Source of the DNA: Shinella sp.
Lineage (GTDB): Bacteria; Pseudomonadota; Alphaproteobacteria; Rhizobiales; Rhizobiaceae
Direction of reading: 5' to 3'
Length of the DNA stretch: 64,000 nt
Assembly (NCBI GenBank): GCA_003248775.1
Contig: QFQX01000002.1
Coordinates: 1-64,000 of the forward strand
Shown piece by piece: positions 7,533 through 16,970 of the stretch (its first letter is position 1; each line of letters starts with the position of its first letter). Made by a program: the position numbers and the translations under genes. The notes beneath the pieces were generated by a model. That model saw only the letters and a program-made list of their open reading frames with translations, ran no database searches and was not told the DNA's origin.

Positions 7533-9131
7533 CTATGCTCCGCTTGCAGGAAAGGCGGCAGCGATCAGTGTCCGGGTGTAATCCTCGCGCGGACTGTCGA
7601 GCACCGACAGGGCAGGGCCATCCTCGATGACCTGACCGTTCTTCATCACCAGAATTCTGTCCGCCATGGCGCGAACGACTGCCAGATCGTGGCTGATGAA
7701 AAGATAGGAAAGGGCGTGGGCGGCCTGCAGATCACGCAAGAGATCGACGATCTGTTTCTGCACCTGCCGGTCCAATGCCGAGGTCGGCTCGTCGAGCAGC
7801 AGGACGCGAGGCTTCAGGATGATCGCCCGGGCGATGGCGATCCTCTGGCGTTGCCCGCCGGAAAATTCGTGCGGATACCGGTTGCGCATTACCGGATCGA
7901 GGCGAACCTCCTCCAGCGCCCGGATGGCGCGCATATCCCGCTCCCGGGCGCTGAGCCTCGGTTCGTGAACGGTTAGCCCTTCGGTCACGATCTGCCCCAC
8001 GGTCATGCGGGGACTGAGCGATCCGAAGGGATCCTGAAAGACCACCTGCAACTGCCGGCGCAGCGGACGCATCTCCGCCCGGTCATAGCCCGAGATCTCC
8101 CTATCGTCGAAACGTATCCGGCCGGACGAGGGCAACAGCCTCAGCAAAGCTCTTGCCAGCGTCGACTTGCCCGAACCGCTCTCACCGACGATGCCGATGG
8201 TCCCGCCTTGATGCAGGGTCAGTCCCGCGTCCGCGACTGCCTGCCGCCGATAGGCTCCCCGTCCATAATAAACATCCAGATTTGAAGCGGACATGACCTC
8301 GGGCGCATCCGGGGCAGGGGGCTGTTTCATTCCCGAAGGCCCGGCCGCTATCAGCGCACGGGTATAATCATGCTGCGGATTGTCGAATACCTCCGCCGTT
8401 TCCCCGGATTCGACGACATCCCCCCGGCACATCACATAGACCCTCTGCGCGATGCGCCGCACCACGCCAAGGTCATGCGAGATGAAGATCACGCCCATGC
8501 CGAGCCGAGCCTGAAGATCCGCGATCAGGTCGAGGATCTCCGCCTGGATGGTCACGTCGAGAGCCGTCGTCGGCTCGTCGGCGATCAGGAGCTCCGGATT
8601 GTTTGCAAGCGCCATGGCGATCATCACACGCTGACGCTGCCCGCCGGACATCTCGTTCGGATAGGCATCCAGCCGTCTCTCCGGATCCGGGATGCGGACA
8701 AGGCGAAGCATCTCCAGCGCCCGCTCCCTGGCAGCCTTCCTGCCGATACGCTGATGCCGCATGATCGGCTCGATGAGCTGGCTGCCGATCGTATAGAGGG
8801 GATCGAGCGAGGTCATCGGTTCCTGGAAGACCATGCCGATCCGGTCCCCACGGATACGGTTCAGCGCCGCCTTGTTCATCCCCACGAGGTTTTCACCGTG
8901 GAACAGGATACGACCTGTCGCACGTCCGTTCTTCGGCAGCAGCCCCATCGCGGCCATCATCGACTGGCTCTTGCCCGATCCGCTCTCACCGACGATGGCT
9001 ATGGTCTCTCCGGGGCGAACATGGAAGGAAATGCCATGCACGGCTTCCACCGAACCTTCGTCGGTCTGGAACCCGACCCGCAGATCCTCGACCGCGAGAA
9101 GGACGGGCTTGTCATTGGCGTCCGGGGTCAT
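7533..9131 (-). CDS. Peptide ABC transporter, fused double ATPase (DppD-DppF type)
   Basis: This 532-aa protein fuses the two ATPases of a peptide/nickel-type importer, as in GsiA and YejF. Each half has Walker A GESGSGKS (about 48-55 and again near 318). The LSGGQ-type signatures are MSGGQRQRV and FSGGQRQRI, and the Walker B motifs LLIADEP and VLLLDEP. The ATG at 9131 has AAGGA eight bases upstream and begins one base after the upstream permease stop. The in-frame ATG at 9158 is therefore unlikely. It is the last gene of the peptide-import operon and powers uptake from the cytoplasmic face. Confidence 0.93.
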   Translation of the reverse strand: MTPDANDKPVLLAVEDLRVGFQTDEGSVEAVHGISFHVRPGETIAIVGESGSGKSQSMMAAMGLLPKNGRATGRILFHGENLVGMNKAALNRIRGDRIGMVFQEPMTSLDPLYTIGSQLIEPIMRHQRIGRKAARERALEMLRLVRIPDPERRLDAYPNEMSGGQRQRVMIAMALANNPELLIADEPTTALDVTIQAEILDLIADLQARLGMGVIFISHDLGVVRRIAQRVYVMCRGDVVESGETAEVFDNPQHDYTRALIAAGPSGMKQPPAPDAPEVMSASNLDVYYGRGAYRRQAVADAGLTLHQGGTIGIVGESGSGKSTLARALLRLLPSSGRIRFDDREISGYDRAEMRPLRRQLQVVFQDPFGSLSPRMTVGQIVTEGLTVHEPRLSARERDMRAIRALEEVRLDPVMRNRYPHEFSGGQRQRIAIARAIILKPRVLLLDEPTSALDRQVQKQIVDLLRDLQAAHALSYLFISHDLAVVRAMADRILVMKNGQVIEDGPALSVLDSPREDYTRTLIAAAFPASGA

Positions 9132-9132
9132 A

Positions 9133-10257
9133 TCAGTGGTCCTTGGGATCGAGAGCATCGCGCAGGCCGTCGCCGATGAAATTCAGTGCGAAGAGCGTGG
9201 TGATGAGGAAGGCCGACGGGAAGACCAGCAGCCAGTTGGCCGATGGCATCGAACGGGCGCCCTGCGCGATCAGCACGCCCCAACTCGACATCGGCTCCTG
9301 CACTCCGAAGCCCAGATAGGAGAGGAAGCTTTCGAGAATGATGACCTGCGGCACGAGCAGGGTCATGTAGATCACCACGGGACCGAGCAGATTGGGCACG
9401 ATATGGCGCAGCATGATACGAGCGTGGGAAACGCCCAGCGCCTCAGCGGCCTCCACGAACTCCTGACGGCGCAGAGAAAGTGTCTGGCCGCGCACGATGC
9501 GCGCCATGTCCAGCCACAGCACCGCTCCAACGGCAACGAACATTAGCAGGAAGTTCCGCCCGAAAAAGACGACCAGCATGATGACGAAGAAGATGAAGGG
9601 CAGTGAATAGAGGACATCGACGATGCGCATCATCACCTGGTCGGTTCTACCGCCGATGAAACCGGCGGCGGAACCATAGAAGACGCCGATCACCACCGCG
9701 ATCAGGCCCGCGAGCAGCCCGATGGACAACGACACCCGCCCCGCCATCAGGGTGCGCGCCAGAAGATCACGGCCGGTGCTGTCGGTGCCGAAAAAGAAAT
9801 AGCGCTTTTCAAGGGCGGCCGAGATCGTCATGGAGCCGGACACGCTTGTCTTCACCTGTGCGTCCTCCAAGAGATCGGAGCGGTCGATATAGCGGGTCAC
9901 GCGCGGATCGATATCGCCCTTCGAGGAGAGGCGTATCTCGACGCGTCCGTCCTTTTCCTCCCATCCGTCGAGGGTCAACCGAGCGCGAACGACAGCTTCC
10001 TCGATGGCCGGACCGATCATGTCGGCCGTAGGGTAGGGTGCAAGGCTGGGTGGCACCCGGGTGTAGTTCTGGTAGATGGCTTCGTAGCTGTTCGGCAGGA
10101 GCATCGGGCCGAAGATGCAGACGACCGCCATCAGCAACAGGTAGATGGCGCTAGCCATGGCGGCGCGATTGCGTGTGAAACGCGAGCGGGCGTAACCCCA
10201 TAACGAACGGCCGACGACCGCAGGGTTCTCGACTGTCAAAGCGGTATTCTCATTCAT
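9133..10257 (-). CDS. Peptide ABC transporter permease, OppC/DppC type, with enlarged periplasmic loop
   Basis: This inner-membrane permease is 374 aa, about 70 longer than typical OppC or DppC. After the first membrane segment (about 34-56) there is a hydrophilic stretch to about residue 150, presumably periplasmic. The conserved DPP permease core then begins with FFGTDSTGRDLLAR, and the EAA loop is EAAEALGVSHARIMLRHIVPN. It overlaps the upstream permease gene by 8 bp. The long loop may contact the binding protein, which is inference. Confidence 0.93.
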   Translation of the reverse strand: MNENTALTVENPAVVGRSLWGYARSRFTRNRAAMASAIYLLLMAVVCIFGPMLLPNSYEAIYQNYTRVPPSLAPYPTADMIGPAIEEAVVRARLTLDGWEEKDGRVEIRLSSKGDIDPRVTRYIDRSDLLEDAQVKTSVSGSMTISAALEKRYFFFGTDSTGRDLLARTLMAGRVSLSIGLLAGLIAVVIGVFYGSAAGFIGGRTDQVMMRIVDVLYSLPFIFFVIMLVVFFGRNFLLMFVAVGAVLWLDMARIVRGQTLSLRRQEFVEAAEALGVSHARIMLRHIVPNLLGPVVIYMTLLVPQVIILESFLSYLGFGVQEPMSSWGVLIAQGARSMPSANWLLVFPSAFLITTLFALNFIGDGLRDALDPKDH

Positions 10258-11173
10258 AGCGAACCCTCGGATCGATCACCGCATAGAGGATGTCGACGAT
10301 GAGGTTGAAGAGGATGGTGAAGACCGCGACGATGACGACCCCTCCCATGACGACGGTGTAATCGCGGTTGAGTGCGGCATCGACGAAGTAACGGCCAATG
10401 CCGGGAATCGAGAAAATCGTCTCGACCACCACCGACCCGGTGAGTAGTGCCGCGGCAGCCGGTCCGGCATAGGAGACGACCGGCAGCAATGCCGAGCGCA
10501 GGGCATGGCGAAGCACGACGGAGAGATCAGAAAGACCCATCGCGCGAGCAGTGCGGATATGATGGGCGTGCAGGGATTCGATCATCGCGCCCCGCATAAG
10601 CCGGGCAACGATGGCAAGCTGCGGCAGCATCAGCGTCACCACCGGCCCGATCTTGTTGACGAGGGCGCCATCGCCCCAGCCGCCAACTGGCAGCCATTTC
10701 AGCGTCAGCGCGAAGAAGAGCTGGAAGAGTGGTGCGATGACGAACGTTGGTATCGTACTGCCAGCGGTCGCGACAGCAATCACGGCGACGTCAGGAGCGC
10801 GGTTCTGCCGTAGAGCAGCGACAATACCGAGCGCACCGCCGAGAACGAGCGCAAGGATAAGCGCGAGGCCTCCAAGTTGCACGGAGACCGGCAGCCCCGC
10901 CATGAACAACTCGGCGACGGTGAATTCCGGCATGGTGAAACTCGGCCCGAGATCACCGCGCGCGAGATTGCCGAGATAGATGAGATATTGGTGCCATAGC
11001 GGCAGATCGAGGTGATAGGCGCGTTCCAGATTGGCGCGGATCACCGGATCGAGGCCGCGTTCCTGATTGAATGGCCCGCCCGGGGCGACGCGCATCATGA
11101 AGAACGACAGCGTGATGATCACGAAGATCGTCGGGATGGCGGTCAGCAGCCGCCGCAGGACATAACGGATCAT
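10250..11173 (-). CDS. Peptide ABC transporter permease, OppB/DppB type
   Basis: This 307-aa permease has the standard DppB architecture. An N-terminal anchor (MIRYVLRRLLTAIPTIFVIITLSFFMMR region) is followed by five further membrane segments, and the ABC-contact loop reads TARAMGLSDLSVVLRHALRSALLP. It partners the downstream OppC-type permease, and their reading frames overlap by 8 bp. It lies 110 bp downstream of the binding-protein gene. That gap contains a hairpin (arms 11242-11248 and 11265-11271), which may let the binding protein be made in excess. Confidence 0.93.
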   Translation of the reverse strand: MIRYVLRRLLTAIPTIFVIITLSFFMMRVAPGGPFNQERGLDPVIRANLERAYHLDLPLWHQYLIYLGNLARGDLGPSFTMPEFTVAELFMAGLPVSVQLGGLALILALVLGGALGIVAALRQNRAPDVAVIAVATAGSTIPTFVIAPLFQLFFALTLKWLPVGGWGDGALVNKIGPVVTLMLPQLAIVARLMRGAMIESLHAHHIRTARAMGLSDLSVVLRHALRSALLPVVSYAGPAAAALLTGSVVVETIFSIPGIGRYFVDAALNRDYTVVMGGVVIVAVFTILFNLIVDILYAVIDPRVRYE

Positions 11174-11283
11174 GGTGGGCTCACAAGAGGAGAAAGGCGG
11201 GCATCGTCAGCACGGCGATAGCCGCGACGACAGGCCGGGATGCTTGCCCCCGCGAACAGACGGAGGCAAGCCCTTCGCTTTTG

Positions 11284-12882
11284 TTACTTCAGCGTCAGGA
11301 AACGCGAGGGATGGATATCCATTACGTTTTCCTGCCAGCCGCCAACCTTTGCCGAAACGAGGTTGTGGTAGCTGTAATACATCAGCGGCATGACGCAGAG
11401 ATCGCGCGCGACGCCGATTTCCTCGGCATCCGACAAGAGCTTCAAGCGTTCGGTAGGTTCGGCGGCAGCGGCCTTGGAAAGCAGGCCGTCATACTTCGCA
11501 TTGGAATACTGCGTGTAATTGTTGCCGGTGCCGGTCTTGCAAAGCGCCAGGAAGTTTTCCGGGTCGACATAGTCGGCATACCATGCGGCGCGCGCCACAT
11601 CATAATTGCCCTTGGCTTCGAGCAAACCGTAATGCGACTTGGTGTCGGCATTGACCAGCGATACCTCAATCCCGAACGGACGCAGCATTTCCTGAATGGC
11701 AACCGCGGTATTCGAGTTGTTGTCCGAGGTGTTGAAGCGGATTTCCATCTTCAGCGGCGCGGACGGGCCATAGCCCAGCTCGGTCAGGATTTTCTCGGCT
11801 TCGTCTTCACGGTCGATCTGGGCCTTTTCGGCATATTCCGGGGCGCGAGCCGTGTAACCCTCGATGCCCGGCGGCACGAAGGAGTAGGCGGGCAGCATTG
11901 TATCCTGCCAGACCTTCTTGGCGAGGAAGTCGCGGTCGATCAGCATGGAGATCGCCTGCCGCAGGCGCGGATTGTCCCACGGAGCCTTGTCGGTCTTGAA
12001 GCCGTAGTAATAGGTGCCGAGGATCGGCCCGACGCGTACTTCGTCACCAAACTTCGCCTTCAGGTCGGCCGTCTGTTCGGTTGGGAAGTCGCGATTGACG
12101 TCAAGTTCGCCCGCTTCGAAGCGCTTGACGGCCGCGGCGTTGTCGGCCGTCGGATAGTAGTTCACCTTGTCGATGGCGACATTGGCAGCGTCGTAGAACT
12201 CCGGGTTCTTCTCGAGCGTGATGTGGTCGTTCGGCACGAACCCGGCAAGCTTGTAGGCACCGTTCGAAACGAGATTGCCGGGCTTGGTGAAATCGGTACC
12301 GAAGGTTTCGACATTCTCGCGCTTGACCGGATAGGTCGACTGGTGGCTCAGCATGTCGAGGAAATAGGGCGTGGCCGCATTCAGCGTCACGACCAGCGTC
12401 AGCTTGTCCTTGGCCGAAATGCCGAGTTCTTCAGGTTTTTTCTTGCCCGCGGTGATGTCCTCCGCATTGACCACGGGAGCCAGCATGTAGGCATATTCGG
12501 CAGCCGTTTCAGGGGTCACCACCCGGCGCCAGGAATAGACGAAGTCCTCGGCCGTCACCGGGCTGCCATCGGACCAGCGGCCGTCGGCGCGCAGATGGAA
12601 GGTGTAGGTCTTGCCGTCTTCGGAAACCTCCCAGCTTTCCGCAGCGCCCGGAATGGTGCGAGCAGCGGCATCATGGGCTGTCAGTCCGAGAAACAGATCC
12701 CGCATGAGATTGCCTTCGGCCATCGTCGAGGTGCGATGCGGATCCATGGATTCCGGGTCGTCGACATTGCCGCGGTCCAGAACTGTTTCGGCGAGCGCGG
12801 CCGGCGCGAATGCTACCGGCAGCAAGGCCAGCGCCGAACCGAGAAGCAACGATCGCAACGAGAATTTATGATGTGATGTCAT
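11284..12882 (-). CDS. Peptide-binding periplasmic protein, OppA/SBP_bac_5 family
   Basis: This 532-aa family 5 solute-binding protein delivers peptides to the downstream permeases. A Sec signal peptide spans about residues 1-32 (hydrophobic LLLGSALALLPVAF, cleavage near ALA-ET). There is no lipobox, so it is probably a free periplasmic protein. The family signature region GKTYTFHLRADGRWSDGSPVTAEDF is clear. The ATG at 12882 has AGAGGG upstream, and the longer open frame to 13047 has no signal peptide. The pocket ligand cannot be read from sequence, but OppA-like binding with adjacent peptidases points to oligopeptides. Confidence 0.92.
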   Translation of the reverse strand: MTSHHKFSLRSLLLGSALALLPVAFAPAALAETVLDRGNVDDPESMDPHRTSTMAEGNLMRDLFLGLTAHDAAARTIPGAAESWEVSEDGKTYTFHLRADGRWSDGSPVTAEDFVYSWRRVVTPETAAEYAYMLAPVVNAEDITAGKKKPEELGISAKDKLTLVVTLNAATPYFLDMLSHQSTYPVKRENVETFGTDFTKPGNLVSNGAYKLAGFVPNDHITLEKNPEFYDAANVAIDKVNYYPTADNAAAVKRFEAGELDVNRDFPTEQTADLKAKFGDEVRVGPILGTYYYGFKTDKAPWDNPRLRQAISMLIDRDFLAKKVWQDTMLPAYSFVPPGIEGYTARAPEYAEKAQIDREDEAEKILTELGYGPSAPLKMEIRFNTSDNNSNTAVAIQEMLRPFGIEVSLVNADTKSHYGLLEAKGNYDVARAAWYADYVDPENFLALCKTGTGNNYTQYSNAKYDGLLSKAAAAEPTERLKLLSDAEEIGVARDLCVMPLMYYSYHNLVSAKVGGWQENVMDIHPSRFLTLK

Positions 12883-13043
12883 GCAGAATCCCTCTTTGTT
12901 AGTGATATTTGTGGCTGATCTTTCCGGATCGGCAGGGGAGGCAGCGCCGGAATTTTCGGCGCTCGGCAGACGGTCCAGCAGTCCGGGAGGACAGCAGTAA
13001 CCGCAAGGGCGGGTCGTCGCTTCGGCTTTCCAGCGACGTGTGT

Positions 13044-14012
13044 TCATGAAGCGAAGCGGTCGGTTGCGCGAACCATGGCATCGGCGATACCCGGCTCCAC
13101 GCCGGAATGGCCAGCATCGGGAACGATAGTAAAAGTGACGTCCGACCAGCGCATGGCAAGATCGTGGGCGGTCTGCATCGGCGTCACCAGATCATAGCGG
13201 CCCTGGATGATCTCGCCCGGCAATCCCTCCAGCCCGGACGCCTGATCGAGCAGCCATCCGTCATGGGCAAAGAAACCACCATTGACGAAATAATGGCATT
13301 CGAGCCGGGCAAGTGCGACGGCGGTTTCCTCATCGGCGAAGGATGCCTCGCGCGCGGGGTCCGGTATCAGGCTCAGTGCCGCACCCTCCCAGGCGCTCCA
13401 AGCCTTGGCAGCCTCTAGTTGACAAGCCGCATCGCCACTCGTCAGCCGCTGATAATACGCGGCAAGCAGATCGTCGCGCTCGGCTTCCGGAATTGGAGCC
13501 AGATACCGGTCGAAGGCATCGGGATAGAGAAAGCTCGCGCCGGATTGATAGAACCAGCGTACTTCCGCCATGCGTACCGCGAAGATGCCCCGCACGATCA
13601 GTTCGGTCACGCGCAGCCGATGAGTGATGGCGTAGGCAAGGGCCAGCGTCGAGCCCCACGATCCTCCGACGACCTGCCAGCGCTCGATACCGAGATGCTG
13701 TCTCAGCGTCTCGATGTCGGCCACGAGGTCCCAGGTGGTATTGTCGGCCAGTTCGGCATAGGGCGTGGATTGGCCACAGCCGCGCTGATCGAAGAGAATG
13801 ATGCGATAGCGCTCGGGATCGTGCCCCCGCCGCAGAAAAGGCGAGATGCCACCTCCGGGACCGCCATGCAGCACGAGCGCCGGTTTTCCGTCCGGATTGC
13901 CACATTGCTCGTAATAGATACGATGCACCGGGCTGACCTGAAGAAAGCCGGAGTCATAAGGCTCGATGACGGGGTACAGGCTGCGGCGTGTCGTATCGAC
14001 AGGTTCCGTCAT
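13044..14012 (-). CDS. pip: Prolyl iminopeptidase
   Basis: This alpha/beta-hydrolase of peptidase family S33 releases N-terminal proline from peptides in the cytoplasm. The 322-aa product has the HGGPGG oxyanion motif (49-54), the FDQRGCGQS motif (74-82), nucleophile Ser118 in GGSWGS, the acid in QGRYDLVTP and His in DAGHSG (about 305). All catalytic residues are present. Its start overlaps the stop of the serine hydrolase gene (ATGA), so the two are translationally coupled. Placed before a peptide importer, it probably processes imported proline-containing peptides. Confidence 0.93.
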   Translation of the reverse strand: MTEPVDTTRRSLYPVIEPYDSGFLQVSPVHRIYYEQCGNPDGKPALVLHGGPGGGISPFLRRGHDPERYRIILFDQRGCGQSTPYAELADNTTWDLVADIETLRQHLGIERWQVVGGSWGSTLALAYAITHRLRVTELIVRGIFAVRMAEVRWFYQSGASFLYPDAFDRYLAPIPEAERDDLLAAYYQRLTSGDAACQLEAAKAWSAWEGAALSLIPDPAREASFADEETAVALARLECHYFVNGGFFAHDGWLLDQASGLEGLPGEIIQGRYDLVTPMQTAHDLAMRWSDVTFTIVPDAGHSGVEPGIADAMVRATDRFAS

Positions 14013-14935
14013 GCGGCAATCTCCGCCTCGGCCAGATGTTCGGCCAGAATGCGGCCGATGTCGTGGAAGGCCTCCGGATGATCGACGCTGAGTTCCTTGC
14101 CCTGCGTCATCACTACCGCGATCACCGCCGGCCCCTCGTCGGGCTGGTAGCGGATCATGTCATGCTTGAAATAGGAGGCGTGGGGATCGCCGGTCCAGGT
14201 GTTGTGGCCCGCCTTGCTCCAGTAGGGCAGGTGGGTCGGCAGGCCAAACCCGAGGAACTCGGACACCTGATAGCCGGAATTGGCGGCCTCCGGTCCTGCC
14301 AGATCACGACGAAGCTCCCGCTGGGCGCGAGCGCGCGAAGCATCGGAAAGCGGTAGGTCACCTTCGAACAGCTCCCACATCAGCCGCGCGGCCGAGAGCG
14401 GCGTGAGCGCGTTGAGATAGGACCGGTCACGCCCGGCATACTGCGCCTCGCGCCCGTAACGCGTGTCGTCCATCAGCTTCTGCGTGATGTTACAGCCGGC
14501 GAATTCGCTCCATCCGAGGTTCAGGAAGTAGCGGTTCAACACCTCCCTGCGCTCGCGCCAATCAGCGAACTCGGTCTCGGACAACAGCGTGTCACCGGTC
14601 GTGCCTGAAATCAGGTCGATGACGTAGTTGGTGGCGGTGTTCGAGGACCACAGGATCATGTCACGCATGGCGCGGTCGAGATCTTCATGCGGCGTCAGAA
14701 CACCCTGATCCAGCAAATCCAGCGCATGAACCAGATGGAACGCCTTCACGAGGCTGCACGGATAGCACACCCAGTCTCCACGCCAGGAATAACCAACGGG
14801 GCGGCCGCTTTCCGGCGTCACGATCACGAGCCCCAACCGTTCCTCGCTTAATCCCCGGGACGAAAGCTGCTCCAGCAGCTTCGCAACAAGCCTGTCTCCG
14901 CGCTGCTGCCATTCCGGGGTTTGGGTAAAGAACAT
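14009..14935 (-). CDS. Serine hydrolase with beta-lactamase/penicillin-recognition fold
   Basis: This 308-aa protein has the three active-site motifs of class A beta-lactamase-like serine hydrolases: SLVK (S61xxK64), SSN (97-99) and KAG (241-243). No signal peptide is visible from the chosen start, unlike secreted beta-lactamases, so a cytoplasmic amidase or peptidase role is more likely. The ATG at 14935 is chosen because AAGGA lies seven bases upstream; an ATG two codons earlier is too close to that site. It is the first gene of the peptide-import operon and is divergent from a LysR gene. Its substrate is unknown. Confidence 0.82.
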   Translation of the reverse strand: MFFTQTPEWQQRGDRLVAKLLEQLSSRGLSEERLGLVIVTPESGRPVGYSWRGDWVCYPCSLVKAFHLVHALDLLDQGVLTPHEDLDRAMRDMILWSSNTATNYVIDLISGTTGDTLLSETEFADWRERREVLNRYFLNLGWSEFAGCNITQKLMDDTRYGREAQYAGRDRSYLNALTPLSAARLMWELFEGDLPLSDASRARAQRELRRDLAGPEAANSGYQVSEFLGFGLPTHLPYWSKAGHNTWTGDPHASYFKHDMIRYQPDEGPAVIAVVMTQGKELSVDHPEAFHDIGRILAEHLAEAEIAA

Positions 14936-15033
14936 GGGCATTTCCTTGTCTGCATTCTCATTTCGCCATCGGCGTCCGAGGGCAAAGCTAGCCCCGCATC
15001 GGAGATTGTGTAAAATAATTAAAAAGGCATCTT

Positions 15034-15051
15034 CTATCACTCAGCTGATAG
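15034..15051. promoter_or_regulatory. LysR-type operator candidate between peptide operon and lysR
   Basis: A perfect inverted repeat CTATCA (15034-15039), 6-bp spacer, TGATAG (15046-15051) lies 22 bp upstream of the LysR start codon in the divergent region. It contains a TATCA/TGATA core like the LTTR box. Confidence 0.45.
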
Positions 15052-15072
15052 TCTTCTGCGGAAAGGATCTTC

Positions 15073-15978
15073 ATGAATCTCCGGGAACTCGAGCTCTTTG
15101 GCACGCTGATGCGGGTTGGGACCACGATCGAGACGGCAGCGGTCCTTGGTATCTCGCAACCAAGCGTCAGCGCCCAGATCAAGCGCATCGAGGCCCGCCT
15201 GCGGCTCACCCTTTTCCAACGCGTCGGCAACCGGCTGGAACCAACCGCCGAGGCCCACTCCCTGTTCGCGCAGGCCGCGCCGATCTTCACCACCCAGGCG
15301 GAAATCCGCTCCCGGATCGAGGGGCTGGCCAGCGCTGCCCGTGCGCCAGTGACGATCTCCGCCACGCCGGCCATCGTCGAGGGCTTCCTTGCCGAACGGC
15401 TGGCGACAGCCGGCTATGACAACTGGCGAAAACATCTCCGCCTGTGGGTGACCGAGCCTGAGGCGGACGTGAGAAGCGGTCGTGCCGATATCGGCCTGCA
15501 GATGGCGGTACCGGCAAAGGCGGACTTCCACGCGGAAACACTGATGGACGTGGCGCTCGGCGCGGTGATGCGGCCCGATCATCCGCTGGCGTCGAAGGAT
15601 CGCTTGAGCATCACGGACATCGCCGCCGAACCGCTGGTTTCCTATGATCCCGCATGGTCACCCATGGGCGCGGTCATCCAGCAGGCCTTTCGCGCCAAGG
15701 GATTAAAATACAACCTGTCGTGCGAAGCGCCGTTCTGCTCGACCGTCTGCCATCTGGTGGAGGCATGCGGCGGGGTGGGCGTCATCGATGCACTGACGGC
15801 CAGTCGGCTGACGAGCCCCGCCCTCGTCTGGAAACCGCTTGGGAATGTTCCGACCGTTCCGCTGATCGTCTTCCATCGCCGCAAGGAGCCCCTGCGCAGT
15901 GCAGTTCTCTCGCTGCTGACCCTTCTAAAGACACCGCCGGCAACCAAAGGCACGGGGAAGATCGCTCAATCGGAATAG
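15073..15978 (+). CDS. LysR-family transcriptional regulator, divergent from peptide operon
   Basis: This 301-aa LysR-type regulator has an N-terminal winged helix (about 1-60; TIETAAVLGISQPSVSAQIKRIEARL is the recognition region). A substrate-binding-like effector domain spans about 90-290. GGAAAGGA precedes the ATG. Being divergent from the serine hydrolase/Pip/peptide-importer operon, it is the likely regulator of that operon through the palindrome at 15034-15051. Its 3' end overlaps the next convergent LysR gene by 13 bp. Confidence 0.92.
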   Translation: MNLRELELFGTLMRVGTTIETAAVLGISQPSVSAQIKRIEARLRLTLFQRVGNRLEPTAEAHSLFAQAAPIFTTQAEIRSRIEGLASAARAPVTISATPAIVEGFLAERLATAGYDNWRKHLRLWVTEPEADVRSGRADIGLQMAVPAKADFHAETLMDVALGAVMRPDHPLASKDRLSITDIAAEPLVSYDPAWSPMGAVIQQAFRAKGLKYNLSCEAPFCSTVCHLVEACGGVGVIDALTASRLTSPALVWKPLGNVPTVPLIVFHRRKEPLRSAVLSLLTLLKTPPATKGTGKIAQSE

Positions 15979-16859
15979 GCGCTGCAGGCCTGTTTCAGGT
16001 AGCGAATAAAACTCGCGCTATGGCGCGAAAGCACCCTGAGGTCGCTGTGAAGCACAACCGTGTTCAGTCCGATGGCCGGCTTCACCCGCAATATCTCGAC
16101 AGCGCGGTCTTTGAACGAGGAAGCGGTGTAGGTATCGACAATCGTCGCGCCACACCCCTTTTCCGCAAGCTTGCAGGCGATGGAATGGGTCTGCACCTGA
16201 ATCGCTGGAGCTGCCGCCATGCCAGCAGAACGCATCTCCCGGTCTATCAACCGACCAACGGGATCGCTGTCCATCAAGCCGATCAACTGTTGCGGATCGA
16301 TTTCGGCGAGCCGGATCTCCTTCCTCTGCACACTCCGATCACGCGCCGGTCCGACGTAAAGCAGATTGGAGTGCCCGAGCTTTTCCGCCCGGATACCGAC
16401 ATGCGGCTCGGGATCGAAGGTAACGGCAATGTCGAGATCCTGAGCCATCAGGCTCTGGATGAGCTGCGCCGTATGCTGGGTGCGAACTTCGTAGGAAATT
16501 TCGGGATGCGCCTTCTGGAAGCGCTGTATGGCATCCGGCACGACGCTCATGCCGAGACTCGGAATACAGCCGACCCGGATGCGACCCTGCCCATGAGGCG
16601 CAAGATTCTGGCCGAGCCTGCGCAGATGCCCCAGCTGGTCGAACACCTTGGCGATTTCCGGTGCCATCATCTCGGCCTCGCGGGTGGGAACAAGCCGTCC
16701 CTTGATGCGCTCGAAAAGCCGGAACCCGAGCTGCTGCTCGGCATGCTTGATCAGCTTGCTGACAGCGGGCTGGCTGATACCCAGAAGCCCTGCCGCACGG
16801 GTGATTGCGCCTGTCTGGAAGACGGCATGGCAGGCTTCTATGTGGCGCAGTTGAAGCAC
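15966..16859 (-). CDS. LysR-family transcriptional regulator, divergent from dadA
   Basis: This 297-aa LysR-type protein has a clear N-terminal helix-turn-helix (AITRAAGLLGISQPAVSKLIKHAEQQLGFRLFER, about 18-50) and a C-terminal effector-binding domain. It is transcribed divergently from the D-amino-acid dehydrogenase gene across 111 bp. That gap contains the palindrome GTATATATAC (16892-16901) and AT-rich promoter-like DNA. Regulation of dadA, with a D-amino acid as co-inducer, is the simplest inference but is unproven. Confidence 0.92.
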   Translation of the reverse strand: MLQLRHIEACHAVFQTGAITRAAGLLGISQPAVSKLIKHAEQQLGFRLFERIKGRLVPTREAEMMAPEIAKVFDQLGHLRRLGQNLAPHGQGRIRVGCIPSLGMSVVPDAIQRFQKAHPEISYEVRTQHTAQLIQSLMAQDLDIAVTFDPEPHVGIRAEKLGHSNLLYVGPARDRSVQRKEIRLAEIDPQQLIGLMDSDPVGRLIDREMRSAGMAAAPAIQVQTHSIACKLAEKGCGATIVDTYTASSFKDRAVEILRVKPAIGLNTVVLHSDLRVLSRHSASFIRYLKQACSAYSD

Positions 16860-16970
16860 GGCGGCTCGCGATCAGATCATAACTTTTGTTTGTATATATA
16901 CGAAAAAAAGGAAATTGCTCAAGCCGTGGCTTCTGGCCATAGTCCCGCCATCGGGCAAGGGATTTTCACC

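Noticed and set aside
11281..12876. 531-aa plus-strand frame opposite the peptide-binding protein
   Set aside because: It mirrors the real gene almost end to end, while the minus strand encodes a signal peptide and a recognised family.
14009..14935. Calling the serine hydrolase a beta-lactamase resistance gene
   Set aside because: There is no signal peptide, the motifs are only partly standard (SSN, KAG), and the operon is for peptide uptake.
15654..16970. Long plus-strand N-terminal extension of the dadA frame
   Set aside because: It covers a LysR gene on the other strand. The dadA Rossmann motif starts right after the ATG at 16971, so the extension is not coding.
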